Assembly (NCBI GenBank): GCA_018365455.1
Contig: JAGZJZ010000026.1
Span: 1 to 64,000, forward strand
Reading direction: 5' to 3'
Source: Clostridiales bacterium
GTDB taxonomy: Bacteria; Bacillota; Clostridia; Lachnospirales; Lachnospiraceae
DNA: 64,000 bases
Shown one piece after another: positions 15,417 to 23,500 of the stretch. Position numbers and translations under genes: made by a program. The stretch's first letter is position 1; each line of letters starts with the position of its first letter. The notes under the pieces were generated by a model that was not told the origin of the DNA, ran no database searches, and worked only from the letters and a program-made list of their open reading frames with translations.

Positions 15417-16193
15417 ATGCGTAACAGAAGCCACAGACAGGAGGTGAAAACCATAGCTGAATACATCACAGCCGAAACAATCATACCGCCGTATCTGCCC
15501 TATCCCCGTTTCCTGCTGAAAATGGACTTGTCACAGACCGCAAAGCTGCTCTATGCGCTGCTGTTAGACCGTTCCACCCTCTCACAGAAGAACGGCTGGC
15601 AGGACAGCGAGGGCAGGATTTATATTGTCTACCCGGTTACGGAGATAGCGGAAATACTGGACAAAGGCAGGACAACAATTCAGGACACGCTGAATGAGCT
15701 TGCCGCCGCCGGACTTATGGAACGGAAAAGGACACGTTTTGCCGCCGCCAACCACATCTATGTGAAAGTGCCGCCAGTAGTACAGGTTTCCGTACCTATG
15801 ACAGCCGGAAAACCGGACACCATAAGCCCGGAAAATCGGACTTATGACAGCCGGGAAACCGGACTTATGATGTCCGAAAAACCGTACCCTAACAACTATA
15901 ATATAAACAAACTAAAAGAGAGCCAAACAAAGGGAGCGAGTGGGGAGCCGCCCGCGCCCTATGGCAAGTACCAGAATGTTTTCCTCTCTGAATCCGAATA
16001 TGCGGAGCTGAAGCAGGAATACCCGGACAGCCTTGAACGTCTTATCGAGGAAATGAGCCGGTATATTGCTTCCAGTGGAAACGATTATATAAACCATGCC
16101 GCCGCGCTTTACAGTTGGGCGGACAGGGAGAAAAAGGAGAACCCGAAAAAGGGAATCCCCGACTATTCTTTCAAAGAGGGCGAGAGCCTTTGA
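15417..16193 (+). CDS. Replication initiator (RepA_N-type)
   Basis: The protein has the RepA_N N-terminal segment (PYLPYPRFLLKMDLSQTAKL, then a winged-helix-like VTEIAEILDKGRTTIQDTLNEL) seen in Firmicutes plasmids and mobilizable elements, and a C-terminal helical part. It would open an origin in the excised circle. The start is unclear: the ORF opens at 15417, but the best Shine-Dalgarno (AGGAGGTGAAAACC) sits directly before an ATA codon at 15453, with GTG at 15444 in between. Relatives begin near this point, so the true start may be 15444 or the rare ATA. The DnaC-like gene follows 75 bp later. Confidence 0.78.
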   Translation: MRNRSHRQEVKTIAEYITAETIIPPYLPYPRFLLKMDLSQTAKLLYALLLDRSTLSQKNGWQDSEGRIYIVYPVTEIAEILDKGRTTIQDTLNELAAAGLMERKRTRFAAANHIYVKVPPVVQVSVPMTAGKPDTISPENRTYDSRETGLMMSEKPYPNNYNINKLKESQTKGASGEPPAPYGKYQNVFLSESEYAELKQEYPDSLERLIEEMSRYIASSGNDYINHAAALYSWADREKKENPKKGIPDYSFKEGESL

Positions 16194-16268
16194 CCGCATA
16201 GATACAACGCCCTGTAAACAGGGCGTACAGACAGGACAACGAAGCACAGACAAGGAGGATTTATTTCT

Positions 16269-17120
16269 ATGAGCGATTATGACAACACTATTTTCCGGCT
16301 TGCCATAGCACAGGAAGCAGAGCCGGAGGACTATACGGGCGAGGACGGGCTTTTGTACTGCGGGAGCTGCCGCCAGCCCAAAGAAGCCTACTTCACCGAG
16401 GGAAAAGGGCTTTTCGGACGTGACCGCCACCCCAAAGAATGTGACTGCCAGCGCAAACACCGGGAAAAGCAGGAAGCCGCCGACAAGGAGCGAAAACACC
16501 GCGACACCGTGGAGGACTTGAAACGCCGGGGATTTTCCAATGCTGCCATGCGCCAGTGGACTTTTGACAATGACAACGGCAAATGCCCCCAAATGGATAA
16601 GGCGCACTTCTATGCGGCACATTGGGAGGAAATGAAAGCAGAGAATATCGGCTATCTGCTATGGGGCAAAGTAGGCACAGGCAAGAGCTATTTCGCCGGG
16701 TGTATTGCCAACGTCCTCATGGAGCGTGAGATTTCCGTGTGTATGACGAATTTTGCATTGATACTCAATGACCTTGCTGCCAGCTACAAAGACAGGAACG
16801 AATACATAGCCCGCCTTTGCAGCTTCCCTTTGCTTATCCTTGACGATTTCGGCATGGAGCGCGGCACGGAATACGGCTTAGAGCAGATTTATAACGTGGT
16901 TGACAGCCGATACCGAAGCCGGAAGCCGCTGATAGTCACAACAAATTTGACGTTGGAGGAATTGCAGAACCCGGAGGACACCGCCCATTCCCGGATTTAT
17001 GACCGTCTGCTTGAAATGTGCTGCCCCGTTTTCTTCACCGGGGAGAATATCAGAAAAGCCACGGCACAGGAGAAAATGGAACGGTTAAAAGGACTGATGA
17101 ACGGAAAGGAGAGCCTATGA
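16269..17120 (+). CDS. DnaC/IstB-like ATPase (helicase loader)
   Basis: 283 residues. A Cys-rich N-terminal zinc motif (CGSCRQPKEAY with CDCQRKHREK) precedes an AAA+ domain with Walker A (WGKVGTGKS, about 134-142), Walker B (LLILDDFG, about 193-200) and an Arg-rich sensor region (HSRIYDRLLEM). DnaC-like proteins load replicative helicase, so this gene and the initiator probably replicate the excised element. AAGGAGG precedes the ATG. Its stop overlaps the TnpW-like start in an ATGA. Confidence 0.88.
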   Translation: MSDYDNTIFRLAIAQEAEPEDYTGEDGLLYCGSCRQPKEAYFTEGKGLFGRDRHPKECDCQRKHREKQEAADKERKHRDTVEDLKRRGFSNAAMRQWTFDNDNGKCPQMDKAHFYAAHWEEMKAENIGYLLWGKVGTGKSYFAGCIANVLMEREISVCMTNFALILNDLAASYKDRNEYIARLCSFPLLILDDFGMERGTEYGLEQIYNVVDSRYRSRKPLIVTTNLTLEELQNPEDTAHSRIYDRLLEMCCPVFFTGENIRKATAQEKMERLKGLMNGKESL

Positions 17121-17302
17121 ACCATGACACCAGCAAGACCAGCAGCACCGCCGCCCCTCTGGACGTGAAGCCCGACCTTGTGAAGCGGATAGGAAACACT
17201 ACCTTTGACATTCATATCCATTTCAGCGAAACCAGCCGGGAAACCTTTACGGACAAGGTAGTGCGGCTTATCGAGAATGACAAGGACAGTGTAACCAACT
17301 GA
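17117..17302 (+). CDS. TnpW-like small protein
   Basis: A 61-residue protein resembling TnpW of the Tn4451 group: RIGNTTFDIHIHFSETSRET and DKVVRLIENDKD match the family pattern. Its role in Tn4451 is not settled. The ATGA overlap with the DnaC-like gene means translational coupling. It is the last gene before the right end and the right-end -35 box (17333-17338). Confidence 0.78.
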   Translation: MNHDTSKTSSTAAPLDVKPDLVKRIGNTTFDIHIHFSETSRETFTDKVVRLIENDKDSVTN

Positions 17303-17332
17303 AAAGAAGATACACTTTTTCTTATTCCCTAC

Positions 17333-17338
17333 TTGACA
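17333..17338 (+). promoter_or_regulatory. -35 box at the element right end
   Basis: A perfect TTGACA points outward toward the right end, eight bases from its edge, with no gene of the element in front of it. After circularisation it pairs with the TATAAT at 8377-8382 at 16-bp spacing. In the integrated state it faces the 3-prime end of the split DUF1848 N-terminal fragment, antisense to it. Confidence 0.7.
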
Positions 17339-17341
17339 TTA

Positions 17342-17346
17342 CCAAA
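17342..17346. repeat. attR core (CCAAA) of the integrated element
   Basis: Direct copy of the attL core at 8364-8368. It falls in the same codon phase of the interrupted gene as the left copy, so exact excision restores the frame. Confidence 0.7.
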
Positions 17347-17738
17347 TGGTACTGTGCTGTATAAGTATTATTGATTATAACCGGATCATAACGCCAGATC
17401 ACACGCTCTTTTCCGATCATTTCCGAAAGGATTTTAAAGCTTTCCATCCGCTCTTTAAGCGGCGGAAGATGTTCTTCTATTTCCCTTCCGTATGGATTTA
17501 TGGTGTATTGAAAATAATATGCATATTCCTTTAATTCCTTCAGCCTTTTCAGCATAGGCTTTGGATTTTTCGTCCAAAAGACAATGCCGTCCACTACTTC
17601 CGGGGATAAATCAATCCGGCTGATCTGGTGGGCATTCATAGGGTTCCTGACCCACACCTGCTTTTCCTGAATCCGTTTTAGAAACCACTCGGAATAAAAC
17701 GATGGGATATCGGTTCTTCTGCTCGCACTGATTATCAT
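17347..17738 (-). pseudogene. DUF1848 protein, N-terminal part (gene split by the mobile element)
   Basis: The fragment begins MIISASRRTDIPSFYSEWF and continues with GIVFWTKNPKPMLKRL, YYFQYTINPYG and WRYDPVIINNTYTAQYHL, the standard order of the DUF1848 N-terminal domain. It then runs into the element end and stops in element sequence at 17322. The ribosome binding site AAGGGGG favours the Met at 17738, six bases inside the longer frame (17744). It lacks the C-terminal cysteine motif, which is at 7828-8368. The gene is intact in sequence but interrupted, so it would be restored by excision. Confidence 0.85.
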
Positions 17739-17840
17739 GGTCATCCCCCTTTTCGTGAGTAATAAAAGTTCTTTTATATACTGTACTATTTTATGAGGGA
17801 TGCGTCAAGCCGGAGCATTAGCGACCAGGCAATTATATAC

Positions 17841-18542
17841 TCAGCTATCTAACCGGTTTCTCCTGAATACGACTACAAATACAGCAATCAGAACTATAAA
17901 ATTCACAGCCGTTATGAGTACCCCTTCCCAGCTGATCCCGTCCATCTTTTCCACAAACATGCTGATCTGATGTCCGTAAGTAAATTTAGCTATCTGTCCA
18001 ATCTTGTCATTAAACTTTGCCAGCATAGGCAGAAATGCAAAGATCATCCCAAATGGCAGTGCCAGGCCATTTGCAGCCATCATGTTTTTTGCATAGGATC
18101 CAATTGCCAATCCCAGAACTATGGATATCACACTCCCAACCCCTAACGCGCCCATAAACATCAACATTTCAACCAGTGTATATCCGCCCAGAAATAAAAA
18201 GAGTACTCCGGTAACCATGGTGCAGAGGAAGACAAAGCCCCCGATGCTGATCAGATACTCCATCGGATTCACATTAGACATAAGAAGCACCCTCAGTGTA
18301 TTTTTTTCTTTTTCCTCCGACATCATGGATGAAGTGGCTACAATTGGTGTAAAAACACCATGCATGACTCCAAAGATAGATATGAAAAAGGCACTGTTCC
18401 CCATCTCTTTTCCCATACTCTGGGTCATAACCATTGCAATGATTGGAAATGTAAAAAATAAGATTAATACCTGCATATTGTGTGCCGTATCTTTTATCTG
18501 TTTGCAAAACAATGCCTGTAATGTCTTTGCCTGTATACTCAT
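17841..18542 (-). CDS. ABC-2 type transporter permease
   Basis: A membrane protein of about 233 residues with six hydrophobic segments, of the ABC-2 exporter type (segments MQVLILFFTFPIIAMVMTQS and SVISIVLGLAIGSYAKNMMA). The conserved MSEEKEKNTLRVLLMS-like loop (SMMSEEKEKNTLRVLL) between the second and third helices is the ABC-2 hallmark. The start at 18542 forms an ATGA overlap with the ATPase stop, and the longer frame lacks a site. It is the last gene of a four-gene LytTR/ABC operon. Substrate unknown; drug, lipid or peptide export is typical. Confidence 0.85.
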   Translation of the reverse strand: MSIQAKTLQALFCKQIKDTAHNMQVLILFFTFPIIAMVMTQSMGKEMGNSAFFISIFGVMHGVFTPIVATSSMMSEEKEKNTLRVLLMSNVNPMEYLISIGGFVFLCTMVTGVLFLFLGGYTLVEMLMFMGALGVGSVISIVLGLAIGSYAKNMMAANGLALPFGMIFAFLPMLAKFNDKIGQIAKFTYGHQISMFVEKMDGISWEGVLITAVNFIVLIAVFVVVFRRNRLDS

Positions 18543-19384
18543 AGCAGTCTCCTTCCTGTTAACTCCACAAATACCGTTTCCAGATTGGGTTCCGATGAAT
18601 GTATGGATTCCACGCATTCATCCTGAAAATATCCCATAATCTTATCCGCATTTTCCCTTGTGTTTTTCAGCTTTACCATTGACTTATCTTTACACAGTAT
18701 CGTAATGATATTCTGTGTATTGTACTTTCTGCATAGTTCTTCGGGTACTCCATATTCTACGATCCTGCCGTCATTTAACAGCGCCACATGGTCGCAGAGC
18801 CTGTATGCCTCATCCATATTATGAGTGGTGAGGAATATCGTTGTCCCCTCCTGCTTTAATTCCTGCAAAAGTCCATGAATCGTCTGCGTCACCGCCGGGT
18901 CCAGACCGCTTGTGGGTTCATCCAGAAATAAAAGCTTGGGGCTATGAAGCATTGCCCTCGCCAGAACCAGTCTCTGTCTCATTCCTTTGGACAATTTTTC
19001 CACTGCCTTTTTGGCTGCATCTTCCAGTCCCACCCGTTTCAGCAGTTCCTCAATCCGTTTCTTATCCACTCCGTAAATCCGTGCCGGCAGCAGCATATTA
19101 TCGTAACAGCTCAGCCGGTCATACAATCCGCTGTTATCCAGAACCATACCGATCATCTTATAATCTTCCCTGTCCAGACAGGAGCAGGATTTTCCGAAAA
19201 TCATCCCTTCCCCCCTGTCCGGCTTTAACTGCCCGGTTAATATTTTAATCAGCGTTGTCTTTCCCGCACCCGAAGGTCCCAGAAGCCCAAATATTTCCCC
19301 TTCTTTAATTGTCAATTTCACTTCATCCAATACACATTTTTCATTGAACGCTTTGGATATATTTTGAATTACAATCTCTCCCAT
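18539..19384 (-). CDS. ABC transporter ATP-binding protein
   Basis: 281 residues with Walker A (GLLGPSGAGKTTLI, about 34-47), Q-loop region, signature LSKGMRQRLVLARAM, Walker B LLFLDEPTSGLD and the switch His (FLTTHNMDEA). The last 60 residues match the ABC-2/drug-exporter accessory tail. It powers the permease that overlaps its end. The start follows the DUF3021-like gene after 2 bp, and the whole set is one operon with a LytTR regulator. Confidence 0.92.
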   Translation of the reverse strand: MGEIVIQNISKAFNEKCVLDEVKLTIKEGEIFGLLGPSGAGKTTLIKILTGQLKPDRGEGMIFGKSCSCLDREDYKMIGMVLDNSGLYDRLSCYDNMLLPARIYGVDKKRIEELLKRVGLEDAAKKAVEKLSKGMRQRLVLARAMLHSPKLLFLDEPTSGLDPAVTQTIHGLLQELKQEGTTIFLTTHNMDEAYRLCDHVALLNDGRIVEYGVPEELCRKYNTQNIITILCKDKSMVKLKNTRENADKIMGYFQDECVESIHSSEPNLETVFVELTGRRLL

Positions 19385-19386
19385 GC

Positions 19387-19884
19387 CTATTCGCCCTCCT
19401 TAGAATCAACCTTTTTTTTCGCTTTATAATCGTTTAACAGTCTGTCGTACTTCTTCCCTTCCAGCTTGGTCTTGATCACCATGAGTATGGTGCTGATCAG
19501 AAAACAACCTCCAAAAGAGACAAAAAAACCAATCCACGCCGGCCAGAAATCCAAAGGAAACCATCCAAAGCATATTACAAAAATTAAAATGACAACTACA
19601 ATCAGCACCACCATAATTACCGTGCGCCAGACCATCATGACATTTTGAAAACACTTAGCGGACATGCTGAAACTCTGTACCAAATTTACTGCAATGGAGC
19701 AGAAAAACAACTGCAGGATTGTGGTATTGGCAATTCCCCTGCCCCCAAGCTGGTACAGATTGGAAATCTCCATTGCATCTTCACCAAAGAAATAACCGAT
19801 AATTGCAATGAACAAGACTTCAACCGTAAATATAATCATTACCCTGGCTGCAAATTTATATTTCGAAAGAATTTTATCACTCAT
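19387..19884 (-). CDS. DUF3021-like membrane protein
   Basis: 165 residues with four predicted membrane helices (about 13-32, 51-68, 84-108 and 115-136) and a charged Lys-rich tail. Small four-helix proteins of this kind (DUF3021) accompany LytTR regulators in two-gene pairs in Firmicutes, often ahead of an ABC exporter, and may modulate the regulator at the membrane. The ATG follows directly after the LytTR stop codon, with no gap. The family call is from size, topology and context rather than a clear motif. Confidence 0.65.
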   Translation of the reverse strand: MSDKILSKYKFAARVMIIFTVEVLFIAIIGYFFGEDAMEISNLYQLGGRGIANTTILQLFFCSIAVNLVQSFSMSAKCFQNVMMVWRTVIMVVLIVVVILIFVICFGWFPLDFWPAWIGFFVSFGGCFLISTILMVIKTKLEGKKYDRLLNDYKAKKKVDSKEGE

Positions 19885-20325
19885 TTATTTCACCCCCAAT
19901 TTTTCTCTGATTATTCCGGCATACTGTCTGGAAACGAATACTTTTTCTCCATTATTCATGGTTACCAGGATTCTTCCGTCGATATCCGGACGCAGCGACT
20001 TAATCTGGTTAAAATTTATGATACAGGATTTCCCAGCCCGGAAAAAGTCCATATCTGCAAGCTGCTCTTCCAGTTCATATAATTTTAACGGTGTTTCATA
20101 AACTGCCGATTCCGTGTAAAAAAATGTTTTTTTATCAACCGTATCAATATAGAGGATATTGGAAGTATCCAATATATAGGTCTGTTTATCTCTTGTACCG
20201 GTCATTTTGTGGTCCATCATCTGCAGCATTGCAATTATTTTATCTGTTTTATCATTTGCGCATGAGCAATTAATCGTAATCTCTATCTCACTGAAACTGC
20301 TGTCCTCCCTTACATGTATCTTCAC
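19885..20325 (-). CDS. LytTR-domain DNA-binding regulator
   Basis: A 146-residue protein with a LytTR DNA-binding domain in the second half (YIDTVDKKTFFYTESAVYET, then FFRAGKSCIINFNQIKSLRP and EKVFVSRQYAGIIREKLG). There is no receiver domain, as in the short LytTR proteins paired with DUF3021 proteins. It begins with GTG behind AGGAGGTGG and is the first gene of the operon, so it probably controls itself and the exporter. Ligand or signal unknown. Confidence 0.87.
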   Translation of the reverse strand: MKIHVREDSSFSEIEITINCSCANDKTDKIIAMLQMMDHKMTGTRDKQTYILDTSNILYIDTVDKKTFFYTESAVYETPLKLYELEEQLADMDFFRAGKSCIINFNQIKSLRPDIDGRILVTMNNGEKVFVSRQYAGIIREKLGVK

Positions 20326-20365
20326 CCTTCCACCTCCTGGCGCAAATCACTTTTTATTTAGTTTA

Positions 20366-20394
20366 ACTATACACACTGGCTTTTTTAATTTCAA
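20366..20394 (-). promoter_or_regulatory. Promoter of the LytTR/ABC operon
   Basis: On the minus strand TTGAAA (20394-20389) and TATAGT (20371-20366) are 17 bp apart, about 40 bp before the GTG start. Confidence 0.6.
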
Positions 20395-20431
20395 CCTGGT
20401 TTTTCTAAGTTGCGGAAATGATAGTCTAAGT

Positions 20432-20470
20432 TGTAAAAAGACGGCATAGCTCATGCTATACCGCCCTTTT
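20432..20470. terminator. Bidirectional terminator after the rhamnosidase gene
   Basis: The stem CGGCATAGC (20442-20450) pairs with GCTATACCG (20455-20463) around a TCAT loop. Both sides carry T-runs in the sense of their own strand (TTTTTT at 20467-20472, and TTTTT on the minus strand at 20440-20436), so it can stop transcription both ways between two minus-strand operons. Confidence 0.75.
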
Positions 20471-20508
20471 TTGAATCTATATTTTATCTTGTGTAATTAA
20501 TACTATTT

Positions 20509-23500
20509 TTAAACTACTTCCACTTTTACTTTTGTGCTCTTTCCGTTGCTGGTTCTAACAGTAATTACAGCTTTTCCCTTTTTCTTAGCCGCTATTTTTC
20601 CTTTTTTATTTACTGTGACAAATCTATCAGCAGAAGATGTATAGGTAATTTTGTCTGTAGCCGTAATTGGTGATCTGGTAATTTTAAGCTGGTAACTCCT
20701 TCCTTTTTTTAATGTGACTTTCTTTTTATCTGCAGTAATCTTATTTGTTTTCACAGCGCTTTTTACAACTTTAATCCTGCAAATCGCTTTTGCACCTTTT
20801 ACGGTAGTAACTGTAATACTGGTATTTCCAGCTTTTTTTGCAGTAATCTTCCCCGATTTCGTTACCGTTGCAATTTTTTTATTTTTACTTGTCCAGCTTT
20901 TGATCTTGTCACCTGACAGGAGTCCCGAGGCTTTCAACGCTTTTGTGCTCTTCTTTAATTGCAGTTTTATAGAAGATGCGTTTAATTTAACTCTTGGTTT
21001 TACTACTTTAACGGAACAGGAACCAGATACGTTAGTTCCATCTGCCGCTGTGGCGGTTATCCGTACCGTTCCATCTTTTTTAGCGGTAACTCTTCCCTGG
21101 CTGTCAACCGTTGCGACCTTTGTATCCGATGAAGTCCAATTAAGGTTCTTATTAGTGGCATTTTCCGGAAGTACCACCGCTCTTACCGCAGTCTTATCTT
21201 TTATAAAGATCCTGTCAGATGAGGCTGTAACGGAAATGCGATTCACCTTTACATCTGAGGGCTTCACTGCTTTTAATGTAACAGCGGCCGTCCCAAATTT
21301 ATCAGGATCAATTGCGGATGCAGCCCGAACTGTTAACAGAGTTGCTGTTTCATCCATTCCTACTGTCAGTACCCCGTCATTGGAAATTATGGTTGCCCCG
21401 CTGTAATTTCCATGAACGGACCATGTTACTGTCTGCTGCGGCTCGTTCTTTCCCATCACAGATGCCGTAAATTTCTGTGCATAACCTCTTTCCATTACTG
21501 TTGATCCCGGAGATACTTTTACACTATCTACCACCGGTACCCGGTCTGCTTCTTTCAGGTCTTTCATTGCCTGTTTCAGCGCCTCAGCCACAATATCCAC
21601 AGTTTCCTGATCGGCAGTATCATCACTAAATATCCTTTGTGCTTCTTCTAATGCATCCTGGAAATCGTTCCAGCTGGATTCTGTATAATCAGCCTGCTTG
21701 CCGTCATAAGTTTTAGCATCTCCGATTACTTTTTCCAGAGTCGTTTTATCTATCACCGGTATGATCTCCCGGTTATATACCCCCATTTCAGCCAGCTGAA
21801 GGAAATAATAATTTCTGTCCGCTGCTGCCGGATCTCCTAATTTTGTTACATGCAGTCTTACATACCTTGCATTTACGGATTCAAAAGTAAATACGGAAGG
21901 TTTACCAACTGCCGCTTCATATTCCGTATTGCTTACAATCGTATCATACTGTGTTTCGTTCTCTTTGCGAACTTCAAATGAAAAATCTTTGGGGAAATTC
22001 GGCGCTCCACCATTGATGCTGCGCGTATCCGACCTTGGATAGAGCTGAATACGATTGAAATCCATATCTTCCCCTAAATCAATTTCTACCCAATAATCCA
22101 CATCCGGTGACTGACCTTGCATCGTAGTATAGCCCAGGCTTCCGGATTCACTGGTTAAAATACCATCTACGAGATTTGCATGTGACCAGGCATCGATATT
22201 CCAACCGGTTTCATTGCTGGTGACCGGATGCTGCTGTGCAAGGTTTTCACTTCCAATCCATGCAAATTCTGCTACCAATGTCATATTGTTCTGAGGTGTA
22301 ACTGTTATCTGCGTTCCTTCAGCAGACTCATCTCCACTCCAACCCATGCAGGCGTAATCTACATCATTAACCGGAGCAGCTTTGATGGTAATCGATTTTC
22401 CCTTTTCTACTTTAATACCGGATGGCATGGTCTGCATCTCACTGCCATCCACACTTATGAGACACGGAATTGAGGTATCTGCATTTTTCAGTGTGATATT
22501 ACAGTATTCCACCACACCCGTACTAAAGTGGTAAGAACCGGAAACTGCTTCAAATACCGCTTTATTATCTTTTGTTTCAATGTAGGATAATCCATCTGTC
22601 TCTGCCGTCACATCTGCATATGATTTTCCATTAACCGTAACGGTTTCACCATCCTCTACCGGAATTGAAATTGTGGCAGTTGTATTTGCAGGTATTACAG
22701 CGTCATAATTAAATTGAGCATCCTGATAACTCCAGTTGCTGACAATTCTGCCGTATGCCGAGTCATACGAGCAATCCACTTTCTGAATAGACTGATCCGG
22801 TGAAGGCTGAAGAATTATATGCTTGAACCCAGGGTTCTGAGTGTCATACATAATTCCAGCCATGTATCCATACATCCATTCTGCAACTGCACCATATGCA
22901 TAGTGGTTAAATGAGTTCATGCTGACTGGACCAAATCCGTCTTCAATTGTATAAGAATTCCATCGTTCCCATACCGTAGTAGCTCCCTGATCAACCGAAT
23001 ACAGCCAGGACGGATTACCATGTTGGAGCAGAAGCTGATACGCCACATCGGTTGCTCCGATATCTGATAATGTCTGCATGATAATTGCGGTACCTAAAAA
23101 TCCGGTCTGCAGTTTGTTGCCATTGCGTTTGATATTGTCTAATAATGCCTGTTTTACTACAGCTTTAGAGTTTTCATCCGGAAGTAAATCCATTTTTAAT
23201 GCCATCAGACATGCCGTCTGTTCTGTACGCTTCAGACTGCCGTCTTCCTGCACAAACATATCCTGAAAAAATGCTTTTTCTTCTTCATAAAGTGCCTGAT
23301 ACCGCTCTGCGTCCTCTGTCTTTCCCAATACGGAAGCCATTTCTGACATCATTGCCGCATCCCAGGCATAATAAGCGATTCCAAACAGATTTTGTACCTC
23401 ATCGTCATTGCTTTCATATGCTAACCAGTCACCATGATTGTGGCCTCCGCCCATCTTATTTGTGGATGCCATAAAAATATCCATGAACTCTTGCATGTTC

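Larger units (their letters stand above)
8369..17346 (+). mobile_element. Integrative mobilizable element, Tn4451/TnpX-like lineage, inserted in a DUF1848 gene
   Basis: About 8,978 bp, visibly more GC-rich than the flanks. Order: large serine recombinase, DnaA-box cluster, DUF2089 regulator with two membrane proteins (AT-rich cargo), sigma-70-like protein, small HTH protein, presumed oriT, MobC, MobP relaxase, Cys-rich protein, RepA_N-type initiator, DnaC-like ATPase, TnpW-like protein. All genes point the same way. It has relaxase but no type IV secretion genes, so it is mobilizable rather than self-conjugative. No antibiotic resistance gene is present. Boundaries come from the CCAAA repeats and reconstruction of the target gene. 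Confidence 0.88.
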
